From assembly GCA_025846845.1 (NCBI GenBank), contig JAOYTL010000005.1:248001-312000 (forward strand): a stretch of 64,000 nt of DNA, given 5' to 3'. The DNA comes from Alloboseaceae bacterium BT-24-1 (GTDB taxonomy: Bacteria > Pseudomonadota > Alphaproteobacteria > Rhizobiales > Beijerinckiaceae). The position numbers were made by a program, and so were the translations under genes. Shown here one piece after another: positions 43,016 to 52,016 of this stretch (the stretch's first letter is position 1; each line of letters begins with the position of its first letter). Below the pieces are notes generated by a model. The model saw only the letters and a list, made by a program, of their open reading frames with translations, did no database searches and was not told the origin of the DNA.

Positions 43016-44620
43016 TCACTCCGCCAACCAAAGATCGTGCCAGGACGACGAGCCCCAGCGCGGCGTGTTGGAGTGGTTGCGGGCCTTGGCGCTGATCGCG
43101 GTCAGGAAGATCTGCTCGATCGGCGTCCAGATCGGCAGCTCGGTGTTGGCGCGCCGCACGAAGTCGCCATAGAGCGCCTTGCGCTTGGCCGCATCGACCT
43201 CGGTCGCCGCATCATCGATGAGCTTGTCGATGGTCGGGTCGGTCCAGTCCCACTGATTGGTCCAGGGCGCGCCCTTCGGCTGGCCGGAGCGATACCATAC
43301 CGTGGTCGAGACGGCCGGGTCGTTGCGGTATTGATGCCAGCCGGTGGCGAGGTCGAAGGCGTGGTCGTCATAGACCTGCTTCAGATAGCCTCCGCCATCG
43401 GTGCGGACGATCTCGACCTTGATCCCGACATCGGCGAGCGACTGCTGGATGAAGGTGGCGAAGAGCGAGATGTCCTCACCCCAGGGCGCCGGCAGCAGCC
43501 GTAGCGAGAAGCGCGTTCCCCCAGTGCCGGGCTTGAAGCCGGCCTCATCGAGCAGCTTGGCGGCCAGCTTCTTGTCGAACGGGTACTGCGGGCCGTTGTC
43601 GGCCGGGTAGAAATCGGTCGAGACCGAGGGGACTGGCCCGGTGCCGCGCTTGGCGAAGTCGCCGAGGAAGTTCTCGATGAAGAAGGGGATGTCGAGCGCG
43701 TGTGCGATGGCGCGCCTGACGCGGATGTCAGCGAGTTCCTTGCGGCGGAAATTGAACTCGATCGTGTTGGTGCGGGCGTTGCCCTCATTGCCTTTGGTCG
43801 AGACGATGAAGCGCGGATCCTTGCCGAGGCGGGCCGAGTCCGAGATCGTCAGGCCCGAGAACGGGCTGTAGTGGATCTGCCCCGCCTCCATCTGGGCGGC
43901 GGCCGCGGCGCGATCGGTCACCACGCGCCAGACGATCCGGTCGAGATAGGGCGCGTTGGCGCGCCAGTAGTTCGGGTTGCGCTCGGCGATGACGTGCTGG
44001 CCGCGCTCGTACTGCACGAACTTGAACGGGCCGGTGCCGACCGGCGCGAGATTGACCGGGTTCTGGCGGATGTCGCCCTTGCCTTCGTAGAGATGGCGCG
44101 GCGAGACATAGCCGAGATCCGGCAGCGCCCGCAGCAAGAGGTTGAGCGGCATCGGGCGCTCATAGCGGAACACCGCCGTCAGCGGATCGGGCGTGTCGAC
44201 CGCGGTGAGGAAGAGCTGCAGCGTCGAGCCGTAGTTCAGGATCTTCTTCCACATCTCCATCGCCGTGAACTGCACGTCGGCGGAGGTGAAGGGCTTGCCG
44301 TCATGCCAGGTCACGCCGGGACGGAGCTTGAAGGTGATGGTCTTGCCGTCGGGCGCGGCTTCCCAGCTCTCGGCGAGCACGCCGACGGGCTCGCCCTTGG
44401 CGTCGAGATCGACCAGCTGCTCCTGGATCTTGCCGCCGATGATGTAGACGCCGGTCGAGGCCTGCAGGCTCGGATTGAGCTGGCGCTGCTCGGCACCGTA
44501 ATGGACGGTGAAGACACCGCCCTTGCGCGGCGTCTCCTGGCCGAAGGAGCGCATCGGGAACAGCACGCTGGAGGCGATGGCGGCGCTGGTCATCAGCGCG
44601 GCGCGGCGGGTCATATCCAT
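43016..44620 (-). CDS. ABC transporter substrate-binding protein, family 5, second copy
   Basis: A 534-residue periplasmic receptor of the DppA/OppA family. The ATG at 44620 follows AAGGAGATC by a few bases, so the longer frame is rejected. The signal region has the twin-arginine-like TRRAALMTSAAIASSVLF. Family motifs are FKLRPGVTWHDGKPFTSADV and EFNFRRKELADIRVRRAIAHALDIPFF. It is the natural partner of the permeases directly downstream. The ligand is unknown; many such systems import peptides, opines or glutathione-like molecules. Confidence 0.93.
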   Translation of the reverse strand: MDMTRRAALMTSAAIASSVLFPMRSFGQETPRKGGVFTVHYGAEQRQLNPSLQASTGVYIIGGKIQEQLVDLDAKGEPVGVLAESWEAAPDGKTITFKLRPGVTWHDGKPFTSADVQFTAMEMWKKILNYGSTLQLFLTAVDTPDPLTAVFRYERPMPLNLLLRALPDLGYVSPRHLYEGKGDIRQNPVNLAPVGTGPFKFVQYERGQHVIAERNPNYWRANAPYLDRIVWRVVTDRAAAAAQMEAGQIHYSPFSGLTISDSARLGKDPRFIVSTKGNEGNARTNTIEFNFRRKELADIRVRRAIAHALDIPFFIENFLGDFAKRGTGPVPSVSTDFYPADNGPQYPFDKKLAAKLLDEAGFKPGTGGTRFSLRLLPAPWGEDISLFATFIQQSLADVGIKVEIVRTDGGGYLKQVYDDHAFDLATGWHQYRNDPAVSTTVWYRSGQPKGAPWTNQWDWTDPTIDKLIDDAATEVDAAKRKALYGDFVRRANTELPIWTPIEQIFLTAISAKARNHSNTPRWGSSSWHDLWLAE

Positions 44621-44719
44621 GGATGATCTCCTTGGTCCGGCGTGCGGGCTCGGCACGATGCGGTCGTCACGAGACCCCGTCAATGCGACGGGGCCGTTCT
44701 CGAAAAGCGGAAAACCGCC

Positions 44720-45571
44720 CTATTGCGGCAGGAAGCTCACGATCAGGCCATTGGCGGACGCAGCCGGCACGCTGACCGCCGCATCGTGCTTAACCCCGAC
44801 GGGACCAAGCGCCTTGGCAGCACGGTCGAGATCATCGCTCGCCAGCACGATCGCCACGGCCCCCGCCGGTGCCGTACCGACCCGCACCGCATCCGGGTAG
44901 CGCCGGACGAGGCTGTCCGCATCGTAGAACAGGAAGTCGGCGCGCTTGCCGCCCGACGGCACCAGCCAGGCATCGTCCTGCTGCTTCACCGGCTCGTCGA
45001 TCAGCCGGCTCAGATGCTCGGCAGCGGCCTTGGGATCGGCCGCCAGCACTTCGACGCGAATGATCCGGCTCGCACCGTTGGCATGGCTCTGCAGCTCGGG
45101 AATCCAGACCGTCTCGCGGGTCAGGTGCTGGCAGGCGAAGATGCGCAGGCTGCCGGGGGTCTCGTCGAGCGGCCAGCGGAAGACATTGAATTTGGCCTCG
45201 CCCTTGCCGCCATTGGGCAGGTCGACCGGGCGGCCGAAATGGACCGGGCCGAGCGGCTCGAGCCCGCGGCTCTTGAGCTCGGCGGCGCCGGCGGCGGCAT
45301 CATCGGTGGTGAAGGCGGCCCGCTCGATGCCCTCGCGCTCCCGAAGGAAGTCGCGGGTCGGCTTGTTGTGCTCGGTCTCGGCCAGGATGCCGAGCAGCTC
45401 GACATAGTCGTCGCCGAACATGATCGTGTAGTTGCCGCTGCCGAGAATGGCCGAATGCGTGCCGCGCGGCGAGACGGTGAAACCGAGGCTCTGCCATTGC
45501 CGGGCCGAGGCGTCGAGATCGCGAACCGTCACCACGACATGGTCGAGACCGAGAATGTGCTTCAGCGGCAT
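44720..45571 (-). CDS. VOC family protein (glyoxalase-like domain)
   Basis: A 283-residue protein of the vicinal oxygen chelate superfamily, resembling the Glyoxalase_3 type (PF13468). The N-terminal beta-alpha motif is GLDHVVVTVRDLDASARQWQSLGFTVSPRG, with a metal-type His, and DDYVELLGI carries a second candidate ligand. The second half repeats the fold weakly. It is probably first in the minus-strand operon with the peptide-type importer. Its start at 45571 faces an intergenic region with paired operator-like boxes. Confidence 0.85.
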   Translation of the reverse strand: MPLKHILGLDHVVVTVRDLDASARQWQSLGFTVSPRGTHSAILGSGNYTIMFGDDYVELLGILAETEHNKPTRDFLREREGIERAAFTTDDAAAGAAELKSRGLEPLGPVHFGRPVDLPNGGKGEAKFNVFRWPLDETPGSLRIFACQHLTRETVWIPELQSHANGASRIIRVEVLAADPKAAAEHLSRLIDEPVKQQDDAWLVPSGGKRADFLFYDADSLVRRYPDAVRVGTAPAGAVAIVLASDDLDRAAKALGPVGVKHDAAVSVPAASANGLIVSFLPQ

Positions 45572-45873
45572 GACGCCCCCTTTTGACCAGAACCCAACGG
45601 AAGGAGAGTTCATCCGAACGGAGGTTAGGGCGCAACCGCTCCGGGATGACGATTCCAGCAACCCCCGCTGCGTGGGAGACATAGCGTCGGGAGAATAGTA
45701 TTTTCAATAAGGCGAGCGAAGAAGCCAAAATTTGGCAGAATCCGTTCGTTTTGGCCAGTAAACATAGAAAACTATTCTCCCTCGGATGAACGGCTGGGAA
45801 TAGCCTGCTTGCAGCTCAGCGGACATGGCGGCAAGGATAAGGCTAGACCCGGTAAGCAGGTCCTCGCTTATTC
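45572..45873. promoter_or_regulatory. Divergent promoter region between VOC and DAO-type oxidase genes
   Basis: A 302-base gap that is clearly less G+C-rich in its middle. Inverted boxes GGGAGAATAGTATTTTC (45689-45705) and GAAAACTATTCTCCC (45767-45781) flank it symmetrically; the second is a near-perfect inverted copy of the first. Between them GCCAAA and TTTGGC form a 6-base inverted repeat around one A (45724-45736). The layout fits a divergent promoter with one regulator binding both arms. No regulator gene is adjacent. Confidence 0.6.
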
Positions 45874-47226
45874 ATGCCCAGCCGAAAGACGCCGCCGATG
45901 ACTGCCCCCTCTCCCGTCACTTGGCCGCCCTCGCTCTGGGCCGCCACGGCCCAGCCTGGCCCTGTGCTCGGGACGCTTGAAGGCGCAATCGAGAGCGATG
46001 TCGTGGTGATCGGTGCCGGCTTCACCGGTCTCTCGACGGCGATCCATCTGCGCGAGAGCGGGGTCGGCGTCACCATCCTGGAAGCGGCCGAACCCGGCTG
46101 GGGCGCTTCCGGGCGCAACAATGGCCAGGTCATCCCGACACTGGCCGGCCATGATCCCTCCGCGATGACTGCCCGGCATGGCGAGGCCGGCGAGCGCTTC
46201 AACGCGGTGCTGCGCGACAGCGCGCAATACCTCTTCGATCTCGTGCGTAAATATGAGATCCCGGCCGAAGCCGAGCAGGCAGGCTGGGTCCAGCCCGTGC
46301 ATTCGCCGGGCCGTTTCAAGCTCGCCGAGAAGCGCGTCCGGGAGTGGTCGGCGATCGGCGCACCGGTCGAATTGCTCGATCGGGCGGCGACGGCGCAGAT
46401 GCTCGGCTCGGATGCCTGGTACGGCGGCTTCTGGAACCGCACCGGCGGTCATATCAACCCGCTCGCCTTGACCCGCGGCCTCGCCGAGGTCGCGCTCAGG
46501 CTCGGCGCGACCATCCATGCGCGCTCGCCGGCCGTCAGCATGGCGCATCGGAACGGCCGCTGGGTGGTGACGACGGCCAAAGGGTCAGTTACGGCGCGCG
46601 CGCTCGTGCTGGCGACCAACGCCTATACCGGCGAATTCGAGCGCGATCTCGCTCCCGATATCGCCAATGAGGTCATCCCCGTCCTGTCCTGGCAGATGGC
46701 GACCAAGCCGGTCAGCGACAACATCGCCAAGACCGTGATCCCCGGCCGGCAGGCGATGTCGGACACGCATCGCGAGCTCTACTTCGCCCGCTGGGACGCC
46801 CGCAACCGCCTGGTGACCGGCGGCGCCGCGGTCCTGCCCGGGGCCGGCGGCGTCAACCTTCGCCCGGCAGTCGCGGCGCGGCTGAAGCGGCTCTGGCCGC
46901 AGCTCGGCGAAGTCGAGTTCGACTATGTCTGGTCCGGCTATGTCGGGATGACGCCCGACAATCTGCTCCAGCCGCAGGTGCCGGGCTATCCGCGCATCCA
47001 CCAGCTCGGGCCGAACGGCTTCGCCTGGGTCGGCTGCAACGGCCGCGCCGTCGCGCTCTCGATCTCGCTCGGCCGCGAGTTGGCCAAGGCGACGCAGGGG
47101 ACAGCCCTGGAGACGCTGGGCCTGCCACTGTCGACGCCGAAGCCGCAGCCCTTCCAGGGCCTGATCCGCCGGATCGCGCCGCTGGCCCTGCCGCTCTACC
47201 GCAGGCTGGACGCGCAGGAGATCTAG
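45874..47226 (+). CDS. FAD-dependent amine/amino acid oxidase, DAO family
   Basis: A 450-residue flavoprotein of the DAO family, resembling gamma-glutamylputrescine oxidase (PuuB) and related amine oxidases. The FAD motif is VVVIGAGFTGLSTAIHL, followed by GWGASGRNNGQVIP, which matches the ASGRNGG-type motif for covalent or tight FAD binding. The C-terminal GCNGRAVALSISLGRELA is typical. It would oxidise an amine or amino acid to an imine. The start may be the ATG at 45874 or at 45898. It is divergent from the VOC/peptide-importer operon, so it may oxidise the imported compound. Confidence 0.9.
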   Translation: MPSRKTPPMTAPSPVTWPPSLWAATAQPGPVLGTLEGAIESDVVVIGAGFTGLSTAIHLRESGVGVTILEAAEPGWGASGRNNGQVIPTLAGHDPSAMTARHGEAGERFNAVLRDSAQYLFDLVRKYEIPAEAEQAGWVQPVHSPGRFKLAEKRVREWSAIGAPVELLDRAATAQMLGSDAWYGGFWNRTGGHINPLALTRGLAEVALRLGATIHARSPAVSMAHRNGRWVVTTAKGSVTARALVLATNAYTGEFERDLAPDIANEVIPVLSWQMATKPVSDNIAKTVIPGRQAMSDTHRELYFARWDARNRLVTGGAAVLPGAGGVNLRPAVAARLKRLWPQLGEVEFDYVWSGYVGMTPDNLLQPQVPGYPRIHQLGPNGFAWVGCNGRAVALSISLGRELAKATQGTALETLGLPLSTPKPQPFQGLIRRIAPLALPLYRRLDAQEI

Positions 47227-48053
47227 GCGGTCTCGCCCAGCAGGATCGCGCGGATCTCCTGCCAGCTCTGCGCATCGGGCGCACAGAGCAGTCCAAGTGT
47301 CGGCTGCGCCGGCCGATAGGGCTGCCCGTCCAGCATGCGGACATGGCCGCCGGCCTCGGCATGGATCAGCGATCCCGGCGCGTGATCCCATGGGTTGAGC
47401 CGGCCATAGAGCAAGAAATGGCCATTGCCGGCGGCGGCGAGCCGGTATTCATGGCCGCAGCAGCGCAGCGAGCAGACATTGGCGAAGGCCGGCGAGCGCC
47501 CCGGCAGCGTGCTGCGCAGCGGCTCCGGAAAATACTGCCAGCTCATCATCCCGGTCATCTCGCGCGGGGCGGCCGGCGGTGCCACACGCAGGTCACAGCT
47601 GGTGCCGTCACCGGCGAGCCACGCCCCTTCGCCACGCAGCGCCATGGCGCTGTCCTCGACGATCGGATCATGGATCACCGCGGCGACGACCTCGCCCTTG
47701 ACCACCGCCGCCGCCATCACCGCGAAGAGCGGCAGGTCGGAGGCGTAATTCAAGGTGCCGTCGATCGGGTCGATGACGAAGGCGAGCTCGGCATCGGCGA
47801 GACGCTCGATCAGCGCAGGATCGGCGGCGGCAGCTTCCTCGCCGATCAGCACCGCGCCCGGAAAGGCGCGGGCGAGCTCGGCACTGATGAAGCGCTCTGC
47901 CGCCTCGTCGGCCTCGGTGACCAGATCGGTCGCCGAGCGCTTCTCGCGGATCTCGCCCTCGGCCAGGTTGCGGAAGCGCGGCATGACCTCGCGCCGGCCC
48001 GCCTCGGCGAGGATGCCGGCGAGCCTCTCATGGTCCTGGCGGGTGAAGATCAT
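47223..48053 (-). CDS. Inositol monophosphatase family protein
   Basis: A 276-residue Mg-dependent phosphatase of the IMPase/CysQ/FBPase fold. The motifs are VLIGEEAA, FVIDPIDGTLNYASDLP (metal-binding DPIDGT) and NPWDHAPGSLIHAEAGG (second WD motif). The ATG at 48053 begins MIFTRQD; the longer open frame is ignored. It is last in an operon with an EEP phosphodiesterase and a Ugp-like importer, which suggests dephosphorylation of an imported phosphorylated polyol. Its stop overlaps the convergent oxidase stop by 4 bases. Confidence 0.92.
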   Translation of the reverse strand: MIFTRQDHERLAGILAEAGRREVMPRFRNLAEGEIREKRSATDLVTEADEAAERFISAELARAFPGAVLIGEEAAAADPALIERLADAELAFVIDPIDGTLNYASDLPLFAVMAAAVVKGEVVAAVIHDPIVEDSAMALRGEGAWLAGDGTSCDLRVAPPAAPREMTGMMSWQYFPEPLRSTLPGRSPAFANVCSLRCCGHEYRLAAAGNGHFLLYGRLNPWDHAPGSLIHAEAGGHVRMLDGQPYRPAQPTLGLLCAPDAQSWQEIRAILLGETA

Positions 48054-48081
48054 CGTGGTCCAGTCGGCAAGGGGGGATGAG

Positions 48082-48924
48082 TTAGCCGAGGTCGAACTCG
48101 ACGAGGATCGGCTGGTGGTCGGAGACCTTGGTCTCGACATCGCAGGCGATCGTATGGGCTCGCGCCGCGAGATCGGGCGTCGCCAGCACATAGTCGAGGC
48201 AGCCGGCCTGGCCATAGGTCTGGTCGAACAGATTGGCGGTCGGCGGATGCGGCGCCTCGCCCATCACCGCGGCCCAGAGGTCGAGCAGCGGCGGCTCGCC
48301 ACCGCCGAACGGCGCCAGCAGCCGCGCCAGCACGGGATCGTCCGGCCTCATGTTGAAGTCGCCGGTCAGCACCGCGCTCGCCGAGCTCGGCGTCATCCGG
48401 TAGGTGTGCGGCCCAGCGGCCCGGGGCTTGGCGTGGCGCGCCAGCGCCATGCGGTGGGCCTCGCGGATGCCATCGACCTGCGCGGCACGCAACTCCGAGG
48501 ACGAGTATTCGAGATGCGTCGTCATCAGCCTGACCGGGCCAAGTGGAGTCAGGGCCATCGCCTCGATCAGCATGCGCGGCATATTGCGGGTCTCGGCGGC
48601 CTCCCAGGGCAGGAGATGGCGTAGCGCCTGCGCGACGGGATAGCGCGTCAGCAAGAGGTTGCCGAAGCGCTGACGACCGCCCTTGCCGTCATCGACATCG
48701 ACGCCGATGCCCTCGACGGCGGTGAAGCCCGGCAGCAATTCTGCGAAGCGGGCGAACTGGTCGGTCTCGTCGTTGAAGTCGAGCTCGGGGAAGTTGTCGG
48801 CGACCTCCTGCAGACAGAGCACGTCGAAATCCGCCATCTGCCGGGCGTGGGCGACGACGCGCGCCGGGTCGACGCGGTTGTCCATGCCGCGGGCCCACTG
48901 GATGTTCCAGGTAATCAGCTTCAT
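48082..48924 (-). CDS. Endonuclease/exonuclease/phosphatase (EEP) family hydrolase
   Basis: A 280-residue enzyme of the EEP superfamily, which includes DNase I, sphingomyelinase and phosphodiesterases. Motifs are LITWNIQWARG (Asn), LCLQEVAD (metal Glu), LTGDFNMRPDD and KVSDHQPILVEF (catalytic Asp-His). No signal peptide is visible, so it acts in the cytoplasm. It lies 1 base from the importer permease and 28 bases from the IMPase gene. A phosphodiester imported by the Ugp-like system is a reasonable substrate. Confidence 0.9.
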   Translation of the reverse strand: MKLITWNIQWARGMDNRVDPARVVAHARQMADFDVLCLQEVADNFPELDFNDETDQFARFAELLPGFTAVEGIGVDVDDGKGGRQRFGNLLLTRYPVAQALRHLLPWEAAETRNMPRMLIEAMALTPLGPVRLMTTHLEYSSSELRAAQVDGIREAHRMALARHAKPRAAGPHTYRMTPSSASAVLTGDFNMRPDDPVLARLLAPFGGGEPPLLDLWAAVMGEAPHPPTANLFDQTYGQAGCLDYVLATPDLAARAHTIACDVETKVSDHQPILVEFDLG

Positions 48925-48925
48925 C

Positions 48926-49792
48926 TTATTTGATTCCTGCGCGCATGAAACTCTGCACGAACTGGCGCTGGAACAGCAGGAAGCCGACCAGCAGCGGCGC
49001 CGAGGTCATCAGCGTCGCGGCGCAGATCACAGCCCAGTCGATGCCCTGGTCGCTCGAGGAGAAGACCTGCAGGCCGACCGTCAGCGGCCGCGACTCGACC
49101 GAATTGGTGACCAGCAGCGGCCAGAGGAAGTTGTTCCAGTGATAGCTCACCGAGACCAGTCCGTAGGCGACGTAAGTCGGCTTGGCGAGCGGCACATAGA
49201 CCTTCATTAGCACCTGTAATGGACTGGCGCCCTCGACGCGGGCCGCGTCGTCGAGCTCCTTCGGCACGGTCTTGAAGGTCTGCCGCAGCAGGAAGATGCC
49301 GAAGGCCGAGGCGATATAGGGCAAGGCGATCGCCGGGATCGTGTCGATCAGGTTGAATTTGGCGAGTGTGCGGTAGTTCTCGACGATCAGCGCGTCCGGC
49401 ATGATCATCAATTGCGCCAGGATCAGCGCGAAGGCGATGTCCCTCCCCCAGAAATCCTGCCGCGCCAGCGCATAGGCCGCGAGGGTGCCCAGCACGAGCT
49501 GGAAGGCGAGGATCATCGTGACAAGGATGAAGGTGTTGAGGAAATAGCGCGCGAAGGGCGCGGCTGCCCAGGCGCGGGTGAAGTTGTCCAGCGTGAGCGG
49601 TGCGGTCAGCTCGAAACGGGTCGTGTACTCGGCCGGATGGATCGCGGCCCAGACGGCGTAGGCCAGTGGCAGAATCCAGATCAGGGCAAGCAGGATCGCG
49701 CCTGTCGATTCGAGCGTCAGCGCCAGGCCCTTCGGCGCGTAGGGGTCGGGACGGCTGGAGGCCACCGACTGCGGTTGAGGCGCGCCGCTCAT
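48926..49792 (-). CDS. Carbohydrate ABC transporter permease, UgpE/MalG type
   Basis: A 288-residue inner-membrane permease with six helices. The coupling loop is in PKELDDAARVEGASPLQVLMKVYVPLAKP, the EAA motif of the CUT1 class. The N-terminal extension is Pro/Ser-rich and polar. It overlaps the upstream permease by 4 bases and completes the UgpA/UgpE pair. Confidence 0.93.
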   Translation of the reverse strand: MSGAPQPQSVASSRPDPYAPKGLALTLESTGAILLALIWILPLAYAVWAAIHPAEYTTRFELTAPLTLDNFTRAWAAAPFARYFLNTFILVTMILAFQLVLGTLAAYALARQDFWGRDIAFALILAQLMIMPDALIVENYRTLAKFNLIDTIPAIALPYIASAFGIFLLRQTFKTVPKELDDAARVEGASPLQVLMKVYVPLAKPTYVAYGLVSVSYHWNNFLWPLLVTNSVESRPLTVGLQVFSSSDQGIDWAVICAATLMTSAPLLVGFLLFQRQFVQSFMRAGIK

Positions 49793-50667
49793 TGATAATG
49801 CGTCCTGCGTTCGAGCCAGCCGTACTGGACGAAGGCCACAAGCGCGAGCAGCAGCAGGAGCACACAGGTCAACGCCGCGGCATAGGTCGTATCCCAGAAG
49901 CCGAAGCCGACCTGGTAGATGTAGAACAGCAGCAGCGTCGTCGCATTGTCCGGACCGCCGCGTGTCATCACGAAGATATGGTCGATCATGCGGAAGGCGT
50001 TGATCACCGCATTGATCAGCACGAACAGCGTCGTCGGCATCAGCAGCGGGAACTGGACGCGCCGGAAGAAGGTCCAGCGCGAGGCGCCCTCGATCGCCGC
50101 TGCCTCGCCAAGGCTAGGCGGAATCGCCTGCAGCGCCGCGAGGTAGAAGATCATGAAGAAGCCGGCCTCCTTCCAGATCGCGACGACGGTAACGGCATAG
50201 AGCGCGGTGTCCTGCGATCCCAGCCAGTTGGTAGAACGTCCGCCGAAGGCGCCGACGATCTGCTCGAGCAGGCCGTATTGTGGGGTGAAGAAGAACAGCC
50301 AGATATTGGCGACCGCGATCATCGGCAGGATGGTCGGCGTGAAATAGGCCATCCGGACCAGGGTGCGGCCGGCGATCCTGTCGTTGACCCAGACCGCCAT
50401 CAGCAGGGCAAGCGCGATCGAGGTCGGGATCGTGCCCATGGCGAACCAGAGATTGTTCGCCATCGCCTTCCAGAAGATCGGGTCGGCCATCATCTGCTGG
50501 TAATTGTCGAGCCCGACGAAACGCGCCGGGCGGCGCGCCCGCGGGGTCGACATGAAGCTGTCGACGAAGCTCGCGATCGCGGGCCAGTGCGTGAACAGGG
50601 CCAGGCAAGCCATGGCCGGCAGCAGCAGCAGCCAGCCATGGATCGTCGCGGTCGCGCGGTTCGTCAT
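49789..50667 (-). CDS. Carbohydrate ABC transporter permease, UgpA/MalF type
   Basis: A 292-residue inner-membrane permease of the CUT1 class. The signature region FVGLDNYQQMMADPIFWKAMANNLWF and the EAA-type loop IPPSLGEAAAIEGASRWTFFRRVQFPLLMP are typical of UgpA/MalF. It lies 4 bases after the receptor gene and overlaps the UgpE-type gene, so the operon is tightly coupled. Confidence 0.93.
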   Translation of the reverse strand: MTNRATATIHGWLLLLPAMACLALFTHWPAIASFVDSFMSTPRARRPARFVGLDNYQQMMADPIFWKAMANNLWFAMGTIPTSIALALLMAVWVNDRIAGRTLVRMAYFTPTILPMIAVANIWLFFFTPQYGLLEQIVGAFGGRSTNWLGSQDTALYAVTVVAIWKEAGFFMIFYLAALQAIPPSLGEAAAIEGASRWTFFRRVQFPLLMPTTLFVLINAVINAFRMIDHIFVMTRGGPDNATTLLLFYIYQVGFGFWDTTYAAALTCVLLLLLALVAFVQYGWLERRTHYQ

Positions 50668-50671
50668 CGGC

Positions 50672-51961
50672 TCAGCGATAGGACTTCAGGATGCGCTCGG
50701 CTTCCGTCTGCGCGTCTGCCATCGCCTGTGCCGGCTGCTTCGTGCCGGTGAGGGCCGCCTGCAGCCCGTCGTTCAGCGCCTTGGTGACGCGCTGGTTCTC
50801 ATGGGTCGAGAGCTCGGCGACCGCGGTCGGCAACTGGTCGCGGGCGACGAGGGCCTGCGGGAAGTCGGCGACGTATTTCTTCATCGCTTCGGTCTCGTAG
50901 GCAGCCGGTGTCACCGCGACATAGCCGGTATCGGCGCTCCACTGCGCCGCCCGCTCCGGCGTGGTGATCCAGCGCACGAACTTGAACGCCGCTTCCTGCT
51001 CGGCCGGGCTCGCCTTCTTGGAAAGGTAGAAATTGCCGCCGCCGGTCGGGCTGCCGGGCTTCTTGCCAGCGGGCAGCACGGCAACGCCGAAGGGAAACTT
51101 GGCGTTGGTCCTGACATTGGTCAGGTTGCCGGTGGTGGTCCACATCATCGCGACCTTCTTCTCGAAGAAGTCGCGCGGCGTGGTGCCCCATTCGACGATG
51201 CCCGGCGGATGAACCTTGTGCTTCTGCGCCAGGTCGACCCAGTACTGCAGCGCCTCGACAACGCCGGGGTTGGCATAATCGGTCTTGTCGCCGGCCGCAT
51301 TGGCGAGGGTGGCGCCGGCCTGCGTCGTCAGCCCCTGGAAGAGCCAGTACGGGAAGCCCGAAGACGGGATCTGGATGCCCCACTGGCTGGTGTTGCCGGC
51401 GGCATCGCGCTTGGTCAGCTTCTGTGCGAATTCGAGCTGCTGCGCCCAGCTGGTCGGCGGCTTCTCGGGATCGAGCCCGGCCTCCTTGAACAGCTCCTTG
51501 TTCCAGTAGAGCACCACCGTGGAGCGCTGGAACGGGATGCCCCAGGTCTTCCCGCCGGTCTGGCTGTTCTCCATGAAGCTGGGGAAGAAGCTCGAGAGCC
51601 ACTTCTTGTCGTCCTCGGTCTTGATGAAGGGATCGAAGGGAACGATCGCTTCCTCGTCGATCAGCGTGAACATGTCGGTCGAGAGCAGCACCGAGAGCAC
51701 CGGCGGCGTGCCGCTCTTGTGCGCGGTCAGCGCTTTGACGATCGTCTCCTGATAGGTGCCGGCATAGATCGGCTTCACCTTGATGCTCGGGTTTTCCTTC
51801 TCGAAGCCGGCGGCATAGGCGTCGATCAGCTTGGTGATCGGCCCGCCGACGGCGACCGGGTAGAAGAAGGAAAGCTCGGCCGATTGGGCGAGAGCTGGTC
51901 TCGCCAAGGCGAGCGAGCCGGCGAGAGCTGCAGTGCCGCCCAGAAATTCACGCCTGTCCAT
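50672..51961 (-). CDS. ABC transporter substrate-binding protein, family 1 (UgpB-like)
   Basis: A 429-residue periplasmic receptor of extracellular solute-binding family 1. The signal region is MDRREFLGGTAALAGSLALARPALAQ, with a twin-arginine-like RREFLGG, so Tat export is possible. Motifs VYAG-like KPIYAGTYQETIVKALTAHKSGTPPVLSVLLSTDMF and the later VAMMWTTTGNLTN resemble UgpB. GGGAG lies upstream of the ATG at 51961. The ligand is probably glycerol-3-phosphate, a glycerophosphodiester or a related sugar phosphate, judging from the downstream phosphodiesterase and phosphatase. Confidence 0.92.
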   Translation of the reverse strand: MDRREFLGGTAALAGSLALARPALAQSAELSFFYPVAVGGPITKLIDAYAAGFEKENPSIKVKPIYAGTYQETIVKALTAHKSGTPPVLSVLLSTDMFTLIDEEAIVPFDPFIKTEDDKKWLSSFFPSFMENSQTGGKTWGIPFQRSTVVLYWNKELFKEAGLDPEKPPTSWAQQLEFAQKLTKRDAAGNTSQWGIQIPSSGFPYWLFQGLTTQAGATLANAAGDKTDYANPGVVEALQYWVDLAQKHKVHPPGIVEWGTTPRDFFEKKVAMMWTTTGNLTNVRTNAKFPFGVAVLPAGKKPGSPTGGGNFYLSKKASPAEQEAAFKFVRWITTPERAAQWSADTGYVAVTPAAYETEAMKKYVADFPQALVARDQLPTAVAELSTHENQRVTKALNDGLQAALTGTKQPAQAMADAQTEAERILKSYR

Positions 51962-52016
51962 GATCTTGCACTCCCCTTTGCATGGCGTTTTGAACGCCTT
52001 GGTTGTTCAGGCTTCG

